A DNA stretch of 64,000 bases, from contig NZ_BCPR01000006.1 of assembly GCF_016586165.1 (NCBI RefSeq), positions 35,758 to 99,757 of the forward strand, in the 5' to 3' direction. Made by a program: the position numbers and the translations under genes. The stretch comes from Dyella sp. EPa41 (GTDB lineage: Bacteria; Pseudomonadota; Gammaproteobacteria; Xanthomonadales; Rhodanobacteraceae). Position 1 is the stretch's first letter. The number at the start of each line of letters is the position of its first letter. Below the pieces are notes generated by a model, which worked only from the letters and a program-made list of their open reading frames with translations, had not been told where the DNA came from and searched no databases. Shown here piece after piece: positions 31,156 to 41,050 of the stretch.

Positions 31156-32358
31156 ATGGAATCTCTGCGTACGCGGTACGTTCTTTTGGGGTTGCTTCTC
31201 GCTCTTTCCGGCCAAGCGTCAGCTGGCTGGTGGGAAGACGTCCAACATACCGTTGGATCTGTCGGAGCTGCAGTGTGGCAAGGCGCTGTCGCACCTACGA
31301 ATACGGTGATCAATGCAGCCCAGGCTGCCACGGGTCAAAAGAGCCCTAATCAGATATTCGATCCCTATAAGCAGTTGGCCAAGACGAATGGCGACCTACT
31401 TCAGGATGGCTATTCGCTCGCGCAGCAGCCGCAAGACTTCTTTTATCGTCGCGCGTTGCAGTATTCGCAGGATATCGATGGCGATAGCGGTTCGTTCATG
31501 TTTGACGTAGCTACCTTCAATTCGCAACTGATGAATGAGTTGGGGTCGGCGTCAATCAACGCGACGGCCAATGTGCTTCGCGGAGAGGATCCTCTTCAGC
31601 TGGTCGGCGCTCCCTTGGCAGGAGCAATCAGGGCGGCGCGGCAGCGGTTTTCTGGAAAAGCCAGGCCACTTCCTGAGGATGTAGCTCGTGCGCTCGCTCC
31701 ATACTTCGATCCATCGGTGCTGGCGAGGGCCAAATATGCCGTCGGCAATGTCGAAATTACGTTGCCCACGATGATCGGACAATCGTACAGGCTTATGGGA
31801 TCTGACTATGCTGTAACTGTCGATGACATCATTGTGTTCAATACCTCACCTCCCTCGATCGAGGAGAATCCGGATTGGTGGGCGCATGAGATGACTCATG
31901 TCCGCCAGTACGCCGCTATGGGAGTTGAAGAATTTGCTTGGAACTACGTTCGTGATTTTGGCCAGTCACTCGAAAGTGAGGCTCGGGGGAATGGGGGGAA
32001 CATCGCGCAACAGATTAACAATGGTGGTCAGGGAGGCCCTGGGTCTTCTGGGCCAATGACTGGGCCGCCGCAGCCAGTACAAGAGTACGGCGTAGCGCAG
32101 TGCGTCTTTTACGACAATAACGGCGGGGTCTTCCCGGTGCACTATGTCGTCACGAACATGAGCAACATCTACGCTGTAAATGATATGACTGGCCAGACAT
32201 TTCAGGTCGGTTGGGCCACCCCGCCGCGGGCGCCTAATGTCGCATGGACGTATCAAACACCGAACTATACGTTCGCGGTCATGTCCGATGGAAGCATTCT
32301 CTTTCCACAAGAGAACTGGCGCCCTGTCGGCTATGTCGTTGCGTCAAACATCCGCTAG
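31156..32358 (+). CDS. Secreted HExxH (DUF4157-like) protein
   Basis: A 400-residue protein with an N-terminal signal peptide (MESLRTRYVLLGLLLALSGQ, cleaved after about residue 23). The motif WWAHEMTHVRQY (HEMTH at 244-248) followed by ESEA at 272-275 is the zinc-metallopeptidase signature seen in DUF4157 proteins, often linked to toxins and contractile injection systems. After about residue 275 comes a Gly/Pro linker and a roughly 110-residue C-terminal module of unknown type. AGAGGTG precedes the ATG. GC content is lower than in housekeeping genes. Peptidase activity is inferred only. Confidence 0.72.
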   Translation: MESLRTRYVLLGLLLALSGQASAGWWEDVQHTVGSVGAAVWQGAVAPTNTVINAAQAATGQKSPNQIFDPYKQLAKTNGDLLQDGYSLAQQPQDFFYRRALQYSQDIDGDSGSFMFDVATFNSQLMNELGSASINATANVLRGEDPLQLVGAPLAGAIRAARQRFSGKARPLPEDVARALAPYFDPSVLARAKYAVGNVEITLPTMIGQSYRLMGSDYAVTVDDIIVFNTSPPSIEENPDWWAHEMTHVRQYAAMGVEEFAWNYVRDFGQSLESEARGNGGNIAQQINNGGQGGPGSSGPMTGPPQPVQEYGVAQCVFYDNNGGVFPVHYVVTNMSNIYAVNDMTGQTFQVGWATPPRAPNVAWTYQTPNYTFAVMSDGSILFPQENWRPVGYVVASNIR

Positions 32359-32547
32359 GAGGAGAAGGCTGTCAGCACTGACTGTGGCGTATGGATTGAC
32401 CCATACAGGTCGCAATGACCGGTCTGCTGCAGCTAAGCCGCCTTCGACATTCATCCCATGGAGCGCGAATGTCGTTCCGTATAGAGCCTGCTCCATGGGA
32501 GTCACTCCCCAGGCGAGCTCGAGTTCCCACATCTGGACGTCAGGCAT
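32344..32547 (-). CDS. Short hypothetical ORF, possibly a remnant
   Basis: A 67-residue ORF starting MPDVQMWELELAWGVTPMEQ with a GGAGA site 8 bases upstream. It overlaps the end of the secreted HExxH gene by 15 bases and lies next to the IS3 element. No domain is recognised and it may be part of a gene truncated by the transposon or chance sequence. Confidence 0.3.
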   Translation of the reverse strand: MPDVQMWELELAWGVTPMEQALYGTTFALHGMNVEGGLAAADRSLRPVWVNPYATVSADSLLLLADV

Positions 32548-32669
32548 CTCATTTCTCCATTGCTAGGCGGGCCAGACAGAGATCGACAGTCGATCCCTAA
32601 TTCTCTGAGCAGTGGTACGCCGCCGATTCCGTAGACACCTGATAGTGTCTATTGAGGATCGGAGGATCT

Positions 32670-32948
32670 ATGACCAACAAGCGATTCACTGACGAATTCA
32701 AGGCTGAAGCGGTCAAGCAAGTTAGCGAGCGTGGTTACCCCGTCACCGAGGTGGCCGAGCGGCTCGGCGTGTCATCGCACAGTCTCTATGCATGGTTTCG
32801 TGAGCGAGGCGTCAGCCGCGATGCGCACAAAGCGCAGAAGGAAGTCGACCTGGTACAGGAGAATGCCCGGCTTCGCACCGAGCTGCGTCGTGCCGAAGAG
32901 GAGCGCGACATTTTAAAAAAGGCCGCCGCGTACTTTGCCCAGGGGTAA
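32670..32948 (+). CDS. IS3-family transposase OrfA
   Basis: A 92-residue helix-turn-helix protein (MTNKRFTDEFKAEAVKQVSE; VTEVAERLGVSSHSLYAWF) with a C-terminal leucine-zipper-like helix ending in DILKKAAAYFAQG, where programmed -1 frameshifting would normally make the OrfAB transposase. GGAGG lies 3-7 bases upstream of the ATG. Confidence 0.9.
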   Translation: MTNKRFTDEFKAEAVKQVSERGYPVTEVAERLGVSSHSLYAWFRERGVSRDAHKAQKEVDLVQENARLRTELRRAEEERDILKKAAAYFAQG

Positions 32949-33702
32949 GAGCAAAGTACGCCTTCATGTAGGCCCATAGCCGGGAGTTTCGCCTCGCTAC
33001 GATGTGCCGTGTGCTCAAGGTCGAGCGCAGCGGTTACTACGCATGGTTGAAGCTGACCGAGGCCGGTGAACACATCAGTCGGAAGCGTGTTGAGCGATTG
33101 ATGCACAAGCATGGTCTTCGTTCGGTGCGCTCGCCGCTTCGACGTCGCTACAAGGGCGGCAAGCCGGCGGTCGTTGCACCCAATCGTCTGCAACGCCAGT
33201 TCAACGTCGCACATCCTGATCGAGCGTGGGTCACCGACATCACGTATCTGCGCACGGCCGAAGGCTGGCTGTATCTGGCAGTGGTCATCGACTTGTATTC
33301 GCGTGCTGTCATTGGTCGGTCGATGAAATCCAGCTTGGCACGCGAGCTGGCAATGGATGCGTTGTTGATGGCGATCTGGCGGCGACGTCCGGCGTGGTGA
33401 TTCATTCCGACCAGGACGTGCAATATGGCAGAGATGACTGGCGCCGCTTCTGTCGCGAACACGGCCTGGACGTCAGCATGAGTCGGCGTGGTAACTGCTG
33501 GGACAACTTGGTGGCGGAGTCGTTTTTCAGCAGTCTAAAGAAGGAGCGCGTACGAGGCCGCGTCTACGGCAGTCGCGAGGAAGCACGCAGCGATGTGTTC
33601 GATTAAATCGAGGTGTTCTACAACCGGCAACGTCGCCATGGACATCTGGGTGGCCTTGCGCCAATGATGTTCGAGGCGGCTAACTCAAAATCCAGCAGCT
33701 AA
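32949..33702 (+). pseudogene. Broken IS3 transposase OrfB
   Basis: The integrase domain is readable ([33 protein letters not shown]; later SRRGNCWDNLVAESFF) but three lesions are visible. After SGYYAWLK the segment up to LTEAGEHI is missing relative to the second copy at 49952. The frame shifts after AIWRRRP near 33393. The codon after SDVFD is TAA (33604) where family members have tyrosine, before EVFYNRQRRHGHLGG. It cannot make a full transposase. Confidence 0.88.
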
Positions 33703-33746
33703 CCGTCTACGAAAGCGGGGGCGTACCACCGAGTGGCTGGACGGAC

Positions 33747-34073
33747 TTAGAAAGACGCGTAGATACCTACGATTAGAACAATCATGAATAGAGTCATAGA
33801 CAGGTACAAGTTGTATCGGGCAAGACGAATAAGGCGCCCAGTTTCGAGGCCAGGTTTAAACATTGCCCACGCTGTCTTGTCCTTGATAACTCTGTAGGCA
33901 ATGTTGAAATCGGAATCGGATGATTTGCCTTGCCCTCGGCTGTAAGACCATAGTTGCGCATCGTGAGCTTTCGCGCTTCGACCAAGCAAGTACAGCAAGA
34001 TATAGTATGTCAGCCCACTCAAAAAAAGTAGAAAAATAATAGCGTAGGCTAAATAGCCTGCCTCGTCACTCAT
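33747..34073 (-). CDS. Small two-span membrane protein, candidate immunity protein
   Basis: A 108-residue protein with hydrophobic segments at about 8-30 and 88-107 and a charged cytoplasmic or periplasmic loop between. AGGTGA precedes the ATG. It starts 21 bases after the RHS-core gene stops, on the same strand: the position expected of an immunity gene in a polymorphic toxin locus. No family is recognised; the role is inferred from position alone. Confidence 0.55.
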   Translation of the reverse strand: MSDEAGYLAYAIIFLLFLSGLTYYILLYLLGRSAKAHDAQLWSYSRGQGKSSDSDFNIAYRVIKDKTAWAMFKPGLETGRLIRLARYNLYLSMTLFMIVLIVGIYASF

Positions 34074-34094
34074 GGATCACCTGTAGAGATTGCG

Positions 34095-35087
34095 CTACTT
34101 GGGTATGTTGTAGTTTCCACCGACAGATACTGGTGGCTTATAGATGACTTCTTCACCGATCCCCGCACCAACTGAGATACTCAGATCGCTAGCGCCGTGT
34201 ACGTCTGTCTTAAACACGAAACCCAGTGCGAGGCCCGAGCCCAGCTTGACCTTCAAGTACGAAGATGGATCGGCCTGAAATACGATGCCATTGCTTGACT
34301 CCTTGGAACCCGACCACACCTTTAGGTTGTAAGTTGCCGAAGCAATGGCGCCTTCGCCGATCACAAAAGTCCCGCCAAGTGAATCCGGAGACTTTCCGAC
34401 CTCCTTCGTGGCACTTACGTCGACCCCAGGACCAAATGCGGCCGCGCCGTCTGCGGTAAACGAACTCCTTTCCTTCAATCCTTGCCACACCCCACCACCG
34501 CGTGATCGATTGTTCGCTTGAGGCGTGGGCGTGTTGCTGGCCTGAACTCTTGGCTTTTCGTTTTGGTGCTTCACGCCAGCAATCCCAGCCTCTTGCATGG
34601 CAAGCTCAGAGTTTCTTTGCTTGTCTGTTTCATTGTGGAACTCGCAGAACAATGAGCCCGTGCATGCTCCAGTAGGATCAGTATTCCTCCCTGGATTGCC
34701 GTTTGCGTACTGAAATCGATTGAAGTTGAATGGATCTCCAGGCAGGGGACCAATTGGATCGGCTGAAAAGAATCGCCCAATAGCAGGGTCATAATATCGA
34801 GCTTGCATATAAATGAGTGCCGTGTCCGGATCGCTTACGTGCCCCGTATATCCTGGCCCGCTTGGCGTGGCAGCCATGCCAGCTCCAGAATAGTTGCTTC
34901 CGTAAGGGCGATAGTCAAAGTTTGCTATCACATTGCCATTGGTATCCGCTTCCGAGAGTGGGGTTCCCTGCGGGTCAGTATAAATGTAGGTGACAGTTCC
35001 AGCATTTGCCTGTCCGCTAAGGCATACCCCCATCAAAAAGAGCGACACGCAGCCCAACCTGCCCGCCACTTTCACAGTGAATTCCAT
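34095..35087 (-). CDS. Secreted RHS-core protein with variable C-terminal domain
   Basis: A 330-residue protein with its own signal peptide (MEFTVKVAGRLGCVSLFLMG, cleavage near residue 29). Residues about 30-140 are the RHS-associated core (YIYTDPQGTPLSEADTNGNV; GYTGHVSDPDTALIYMQARYYDPAIGRFFSADPIGP). After NRFQYANGNPGRNTDPTGA comes an unrecognised, Gly/Ser-rich C-terminal domain of about 185 residues, where polymorphic toxins carry their variable tip. GAGGAG lies 7 bases before the ATG; an upstream TTG is rejected. It starts 11 bases after the large RHS gene stops. Toxicity is inferred, not shown. Confidence 0.75.
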   Translation of the reverse strand: MEFTVKVAGRLGCVSLFLMGVCLSGQANAGTVTYIYTDPQGTPLSEADTNGNVIANFDYRPYGSNYSGAGMAATPSGPGYTGHVSDPDTALIYMQARYYDPAIGRFFSADPIGPLPGDPFNFNRFQYANGNPGRNTDPTGACTGSLFCEFHNETDKQRNSELAMQEAGIAGVKHQNEKPRVQASNTPTPQANNRSRGGGVWQGLKERSSFTADGAAAFGPGVDVSATKEVGKSPDSLGGTFVIGEGAIASATYNLKVWSGSKESSNGIVFQADPSSYLKVKLGSGLALGFVFKTDVHGASDLSISVGAGIGEEVIYKPPVSVGGNYNIPK

Positions 35088-35098
35088 ATCCTTGCTCC

Positions 35099-38000
35099 TC
35101 AATGGATCGGACCGGGCGGGTCAGTGTTGGTGATGTTTGGCGCATTTGTCGTCGCCGAACACCCTGAGGCGTTGCAGGCTTGAGCTCCCCACTGAATGGA
35201 TTGCGTCGCACCTGGGATAGGAATGGTCACTGTCGTCGCTGAGGTGCTGGTGTAGACGGCAGTGTTGCCGTTATCGAGGTTCTTTCGAATCACGTTGTAT
35301 GACGTCGCTGTGCTCGAACTCGCCCAGGTGATGTAGTACTGCTGCCCATGCACGTACGACGGTGCCTGGACCCAGGCTGGTGCGGGCGGGGGCAACAAGA
35401 CGGTCACGGTTGCGGTCCCGCTCCATGGGCCACATCCGCTGGCGTTGCACGCTTGTACGCGATACCCGTAGCTCGCATTGCCGCGACCACTCGTCGACCA
35501 AGCGGTTGCACCGTTGGCTTGAACGGTTGCCCAGCCACCACCGTTCACGCTTTCTTGTAGCGTGTACGACGCGCCGTCGGTGACTGCATTCCAACTGACT
35601 GTGTAGCTACCGTTCGTGCTGTTCGACGGGACGCTCGGCGATGGTGCACTGGCCGGCGCCAGGAGCACGACGACTGTCGCCGTGGGACTGGCCGCACTGC
35701 AGCCGCTGGCGTTGCAGGCGGTCACGTAATACTGGTAGTTGCCACTCGTTTTGCCGCTCACCGACCAACTCGTGGCGCCAGTACTTTGGACCACCGCCCA
35801 TCCCCCCCCGGGATTGAGCTGCCAGAGCTGGTAGTAAGACGCCGTGGCATTACTGCTCCAGTTAATGCCATAGCTGCCTGTGGTGTTGCTACCCGGTGCA
35901 CTGATGCTAGGTGCGGGGGTCGGTGGAAGCAGAACGGTGGTGTTGCTTACACCGCTCCAACCGCTGCAGCCGCCGGCATTACAGGCCTGGACACGATAAC
36001 CGTAGGTGCCGTTGCCCCTGCCCGACGCTCCCCAGCTGGTGGCGGAGTTGGACTGCACGGTGCTCCAGCTTCCACCGACTTGCTCTTGCAGGTTGTAATA
36101 CGTTGCGCCCGTGACGCCGGTCCAGCTCACCGTATAGCTTCCCGTCGTGCTACCGCTCGGCGAGCTTAGCGTCGGGGCGCTGCCAGGCGGAATCGTCACG
36201 GTGACTGCAGAGCTCGTCGTGTATTGCGTACTGCAGCCATTCGTATTGCAGGCTTTCACCCGGAACGTATAGCTGCCTGTCGTGCTCGCGCTGAAGGACG
36301 TAGTGATCGCAGAGCCCGAGTAAATGGCGGCCCATGCCTGCCCATTGATGCTTTGCTCAAGCGTATAGCTTGTTGCGTACGCGCTGGCCGCCCAGCTCAC
36401 AGTGAGGGGGCCATTGCTGGTCGCTGGCACCGAGATCGTCGGGGGCACCAGTGGTATGTGCCTGACCGAAACCGTGTTTGAAATGACGAACAAGCTGCAG
36501 TCGCTGGATTTGCAAGCCTGTACACGATAGGCGTAGTCGCCGTCCGCCGGATTGCTCAGGACATAGCTCGTGCCAGATCCGCTGTATGCCGGCGCCCAGC
36601 CACCATTGCTTACGTTCTGCTGCAACGTGTAGCTCGTGGCGCCACTCGATCCAGCCCATGTAACGGAGATGCTCGTCAGGTCCCCTGCGAGCGTCGCGGT
36701 AAGCGATGCAGGTTGCGGTGGCGCATTCGGTGACGCAGGAACAACGTAGGTGCCGCTGTTGGTCAGTGCGGGGTTGCCGTTGCCTACAGGCGAAATACCG
36801 TAGACATAGATACTCTGCCCAACATATTGGCTTCGATTGGCTGCGGTAAGCGGAATACTGAAGCGGAAGCTCCCTGCCCCCACGCCACAGGCTGACGCGA
36901 CCCCAGCTTCGCTCGATTGATTGGCCAAATAGCGACCGAGTGCTGCACCCGTGCCCGCAGGTCCGCCGACATACAGATCCACATTGATCGATGAGGTCAG
37001 GCCGGAGGAGCATGCCCACCCGACGACCGTGGCGTTATTCGATCCATCAATGTTGACACCGTCGATGTTGCCGCGAACCGTGGTGTTATATGCCTCATTT
37101 CGCGCGATCAGCTTCTTGCCCAAATAGATGTAGGCAGTAGTCTTGGTCGTGGCAGCATCAAACTGATAGAGGAACTGTCCTGCGTCCGTATAGAAGTAGT
37201 ACACGGAGCCTTGCCCGCCGGCGGGCGTCCGTACGACTCGGCGCCCGGAGGCGTCGTAGCCGTACGTGTCATACCCAGGGATGTCCAGCAGCTGGTTCTT
37301 CTCGTCAAAATGCAACGTGGCGCCGTTTCTGTTGGAAACATTGCCCTTGTTGTCGTACTGGAGCGTCACGACCGGGCTCGATCCCTGAGAGATATTCGCT
37401 AACCGGTTAGTGGCGTCGTAGTTATAGGTGTAGGTCTGCCCTGCGGTGAGACGCGTACGAAGGTTGTTGATGGGATCGTAGGTATAGGACTCTGCACCCC
37501 ACATCCCCGGAGCCTGTGCGCTGGTTAGGCGGTTGAGGCCGTCGTAGCCGAAGGATTTGCTCCGCACCCCGCCCGTCAAGTCATTTACAGAGCCGATGTT
37601 GCCATTGGCGTCATAGAGCAGGTCCTCGCTGATGTTAAAAGTACTCCCCTTCGCGTACGTGAAGTTCTTCAGAAGCTGGCGCTCATTCTTCTGTGCGAAA
37701 TACTCGGCGCCATTGCCGTAGAAGAAGTGCTGGATATCCCCGTCTGGGTAGTAACTAACGCCGGTGGCATAGCTCCCTGCTTGCGTCGGGCGCCCCAAGG
37801 CGTCGGGTGCATAGTCCACGACTGTTCCGTCGGGATAACTGACGGTGCGAGTGCTCCCATAGGCATCATGTCCGTAACGAATGGCATTGCTGCCATTACC
37901 CGTGACGGCGAGCGTTTCCGATGTGAGCTGCCCCAGCTTGTTTCGCACACCAGTCCATGTCGTGATACCTGAGTCTGCCTGACGAAGCGTCCCCGTCAGG

Positions 38001-41000
38001 TAGTACTGGTAGGTGGTGCTCTGCGTGCCGGCCGGCGGGAGGATGGTCCAGAGACGATTCAGCTGATCATAGTTGCGTACCGTCTTGGCGGCGTCGGCCA
38101 CCTGCTCGCGACCGCATACTGAAGCTCCTCCAGTGATCGTCAACCCTGATCCGGTCCATTTGACGTTGTTGGCGCCGTCGTAATCGGTGACTTCGCTTCC
38201 GCTTTCTGGCTCAATCGTGCGGCACAGGCGATGGAAGCTATCGTAGACCAGCGTCTTGGTCACGCTATCGCTTTCCGTCCCATAGAGTCCGGATTGAGTG
38301 ATTGACAAGGGGTTGCCGTAAACATCCCGAACAATTGTCTGCGTGACATCCTCGGGTGCTTCCACCCGGATGACCGCGTCGTCGCTTGGCTGATCGAAAA
38401 CCTGGAAAGTGCGCGTGGTTACATATTGCTTGGGATCTGTAGTTTTTGTGCGTGCACCAGACAAGTATTCCATCTTGGTTGTCAACGCGCCCAGTTCGGA
38501 TGCCTGTTGAACCTGGGTCACGCGTCCAACGATGTCGTAAGTACTGCTCGTACCCAAAGAAATCGAACCAAGATCCGGCTGGCCACCGACAGGGTAGGAA
38601 GCAAAGGTCTTTTGCCCGCGCCAGTCGTAGTCACTTCGCACGTTGCTGTGCGAGTTGCCGTCGTCCTTGATGTAATTGTCGACCAGAACGGGGCGCAGCA
38701 TCGCGTCAAAATATGTCACCGTCTGCGCAATACCCTTGGTCATGGTTCGCTTCCAGTGACCAGCGTCAAGGCCGCGCTCGGCCATCGGCATGTAGTCGTA
38801 GGAGTAGCCCTTCGGATACCAGGCGGCCTCATCCCCAGCGGGGTAGGTGATCTGCCTTAACCTTCCCATCGGATAGTAGTCATACTTAGTAACCGCGTTG
38901 AGCTGGTCGGTCACCTGAACGATTCGCCCCAAGTCGTCGACTTCCAACCTTTGCGATGATTGATCCTGATAGACGATGTTTCGCGGAATACCAGCCTTGT
39001 AGTCGCCGAGCGTCGTAGTGTTGTTGTTGCCATCGGTGAAGCTCGCCAGGAGACCCTGCGAGTTGAACGCGTAGCTTTTCACCAATTGGCCAAAGCGCCA
39101 ACGCTGGGACAGCGTAACCTTGGTGAGGTCGTACACGTCCTTATTGACCGTCTCGCCTTTGGTCAGGTTGTCGAGCTGGACACGAAGGCCAATCACCCAA
39201 TGCGGAAGATCATTGAGGTAGGTGACTTGCTCTTCGACGGGTGTCTGTCCTGCGATGCTGTTGGAGCGCTTGACCGTCGTAGGCTGCGCAAACACATCAA
39301 ACGCCTCGGCAAGCCAGGTATAGCTATCCCCATCCTGGATCGTCGTTGTCGACCGCGTGGGGCGAATCCTCCCCACCATGGGATTCTTGTAGGACGGCAA
39401 TACCGAAATACCCGCGTTCTCCGGGAAGAGTTGAGCACCCATTTCGCTGTCATCGACGTAGGCGTTCACAACGGTCTTGACGGGTGAGCCAGACGCCGTG
39501 TCGTACTCGGTCTGCAGCAAGCGCCCTTCATTTCGCGCGTACTGCACGCCGAAGTTGTACTTAGTGATCTCGTCGGGCCCTGTCACGGTGACCGTCTTGG
39601 ATACGCTGCAACCCGAGCAGGTGCCCTGTGGCACATAGCTTTCAGCGCCCGACGGCCAAGGGCCGGGCACCGACGCCGTGAAGTAGCTGCCGCTGACGGA
39701 CCCGTAATCGTAAGTCCAGGTGAGTGTGCTTAGTCCCGCGCCACTAATCTTCTTTGATTTCAACGCAAAGTTGTCGAAGAACGCATCCACATCGGGGTAA
39801 AGGTGGTACGAATTTCCGTCAACACAAGACAACGGGATGTAATTTCGGTAGTGCCTCATGTAGGTGAAACGAAATACACCCACCGCACCGGATGGTGCGC
39901 CAATGCCGTACTCAAAGTCCCCCGTGTTAGGGTCCATTTCCATCTGGCAATGGGTGTTGGGCGGCACATAGTCGTCTGGGAATCCGCCCTTAATCGTAAT
40001 CATCGAACCTAAGCTCGTGGAGTAATTCCACTGCGAATTATCCGGCTGAGTGACCCGATCTAGCGCACCTGCCGTGTAATGGTAGTTCCACACTCCATCC
40101 GCACTAGTCACCGTTGAGATAGCGGTGCCCGACCAACCGATGATGATTGCACGGCCATCACTGGCATCGATCCGTGTAAGTTGGTCCCCGCTATAGGTAT
40201 ACGTCACCCAGTTGCCGAAGCGATCTTCGACGCGCGTGGCAAGCATGTACACCCTTGATCGCGTGACGAGCTGATTCTTGCCTAGCTTCAAAATGGGGGC
40301 GGTGCGAGTCACCGCCCAATTGAAGGTGTAACGCACACCTGAAGGAGTGATGGCGACGAAAGCCTGACCCGGATATCCGTTAGCCGTACTGGCCAGACAA
40401 CCCACACGCGCATATCCCTTGGTTACCCAAGGATAGGTGTTGCCGTCCGCAATGGCGGGAAGCTTTGCCTCGGTATTCTTCAGCAGCTCGTCATCTGCCA
40501 CGCCGGGAATATGGAGATGGTTGCCGTCCCAAATGACGGAAGCATCCGGCTTATAGGTCAGGTTGCTGACGCGAACATAAGGCAAGCGTTGATTGGTACA
40601 GCGCGCCGTGTCGGGCGAATCGTTGTTATCGATGACCCAGCCGTTTTGTTGAGTGAACGTACCCTCGATATAGGGGACGTCCACATCCCAGTCACCTAGT
40701 CCGCCGATATTGCCCGGATCCTTGCGCCGATCCTCGATGATCAGTCGCCTACGAAATTCCACGGGCAAGGAGCCATTACCAGGCACGCTCACATCAACGA
40801 CATTGAACTCCGTCGAGCCGTTGTACAGGCTGACCTTGTCCCCGAAGAGATCGCTCTTTAGAGGCGTAATTTCTTCAGCGGCACGAAGTTTCTTGCCGAA
40901 TTCTTCGTACGGCTCGACACCGTTATCGGTCTGGGCGTGTGCCACGGTGGCCGCAAAGGTCACCGCCAAAACGGCACAAACACGAGAAAGCCACGAAAGA

Positions 41001-41050
41001 TATGCCACGCCCTGGCATGCCGAGCGGCATCCCTGCACAAGCTCCTTCAC
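35099..41050 (-). CDS. Giant RHS/YD-repeat protein with six fibronectin type III repeats
   Basis: A 1983-residue exported surface protein. A GTG start at 41050 with AGGGGG upstream gives a clean signal peptide ending VAHA; an earlier start at 41119 is possible. Residues about 40-600 are an N-terminal RHS-shell region, 600-1330 YD-type repeats (YDYYPMGRL, YDSFHRLCR, YDGLNRLTS, YDATNRLAN). A NIDGVNIDG..VVGWACSSG module follows, then six FN3 repeats of about 85-90 residues with the recurring YGYRVQACNASGC motif. The RHS core and tip that normally end such proteins are missing and are encoded by the next gene. Confidence 0.85.
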   Translation of the reverse strand: MKELVQGCRSACQGVAYLSWLSRVCAVLAVTFAATVAHAQTDNGVEPYEEFGKKLRAAEEITPLKSDLFGDKVSLYNGSTEFNVVDVSVPGNGSLPVEFRRRLIIEDRRKDPGNIGGLGDWDVDVPYIEGTFTQQNGWVIDNNDSPDTARCTNQRLPYVRVSNLTYKPDASVIWDGNHLHIPGVADDELLKNTEAKLPAIADGNTYPWVTKGYARVGCLASTANGYPGQAFVAITPSGVRYTFNWAVTRTAPILKLGKNQLVTRSRVYMLATRVEDRFGNWVTYTYSGDQLTRIDASDGRAIIIGWSGTAISTVTSADGVWNYHYTAGALDRVTQPDNSQWNYSTSLGSMITIKGGFPDDYVPPNTHCQMEMDPNTGDFEYGIGAPSGAVGVFRFTYMRHYRNYIPLSCVDGNSYHLYPDVDAFFDNFALKSKKISGAGLSTLTWTYDYGSVSGSYFTASVPGPWPSGAESYVPQGTCSGCSVSKTVTVTGPDEITKYNFGVQYARNEGRLLQTEYDTASGSPVKTVVNAYVDDSEMGAQLFPENAGISVLPSYKNPMVGRIRPTRSTTTIQDGDSYTWLAEAFDVFAQPTTVKRSNSIAGQTPVEEQVTYLNDLPHWVIGLRVQLDNLTKGETVNKDVYDLTKVTLSQRWRFGQLVKSYAFNSQGLLASFTDGNNNTTTLGDYKAGIPRNIVYQDQSSQRLEVDDLGRIVQVTDQLNAVTKYDYYPMGRLRQITYPAGDEAAWYPKGYSYDYMPMAERGLDAGHWKRTMTKGIAQTVTYFDAMLRPVLVDNYIKDDGNSHSNVRSDYDWRGQKTFASYPVGGQPDLGSISLGTSSTYDIVGRVTQVQQASELGALTTKMEYLSGARTKTTDPKQYVTTRTFQVFDQPSDDAVIRVEAPEDVTQTIVRDVYGNPLSITQSGLYGTESDSVTKTLVYDSFHRLCRTIEPESGSEVTDYDGANNVKWTGSGLTITGGASVCGREQVADAAKTVRNYDQLNRLWTILPPAGTQSTTYQYYLTGTLRQADSGITTWTGVRNKLGQLTSETLAVTGNGSNAIRYGHDAYGSTRTVSYPDGTVVDYAPDALGRPTQAGSYATGVSYYPDGDIQHFFYGNGAEYFAQKNERQLLKNFTYAKGSTFNISEDLLYDANGNIGSVNDLTGGVRSKSFGYDGLNRLTSAQAPGMWGAESYTYDPINNLRTRLTAGQTYTYNYDATNRLANISQGSSPVVTLQYDNKGNVSNRNGATLHFDEKNQLLDIPGYDTYGYDASGRRVVRTPAGGQGSVYYFYTDAGQFLYQFDAATTKTTAYIYLGKKLIARNEAYNTTVRGNIDGVNIDGSNNATVVGWACSSGLTSSINVDLYVGGPAGTGAALGRYLANQSSEAGVASACGVGAGSFRFSIPLTAANRSQYVGQSIYVYGISPVGNGNPALTNSGTYVVPASPNAPPQPASLTATLAGDLTSISVTWAGSSGATSYTLQQNVSNGGWAPAYSGSGTSYVLSNPADGDYAYRVQACKSSDCSLFVISNTVSVRHIPLVPPTISVPATSNGPLTVSWAASAYATSYTLEQSINGQAWAAIYSGSAITTSFSASTTGSYTFRVKACNTNGCSTQYTTSSAVTVTIPPGSAPTLSSPSGSTTGSYTVSWTGVTGATYYNLQEQVGGSWSTVQSNSATSWGASGRGNGTYGYRVQACNAGGCSGWSGVSNTTVLLPPTPAPSISAPGSNTTGSYGINWSSNATASYYQLWQLNPGGGWAVVQSTGATSWSVSGKTSGNYQYYVTACNASGCSAASPTATVVVLLAPASAPSPSVPSNSTNGSYTVSWNAVTDGASYTLQESVNGGGWATVQANGATAWSTSGRGNASYGYRVQACNASGCGPWSGTATVTVLLPPPAPAWVQAPSYVHGQQYYITWASSSTATSYNVIRKNLDNGNTAVYTSTSATTVTIPIPGATQSIQWGAQACNASGCSATTNAPNITNTDPPGPIH

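Larger units (their letters stand above)
32613..33728 (+). mobile_element. Degenerate IS3-family insertion sequence
   Basis: Terminal inverted repeats match at 20 of 23 positions: GGTACGCCGCCGATTCCGTAGAC at 32614 reads inverted as GTCTACGAAAGCGGGGGCGTACC ending 33727, bounded by T..A to give TG..CA ends. It carries orfA and a broken orfB. The 3-base flanks (CAG and CCG) are not a duplication, so the flanks have changed or recombined. It separates the HExxH gene from the RHS locus. Confidence 0.85.
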
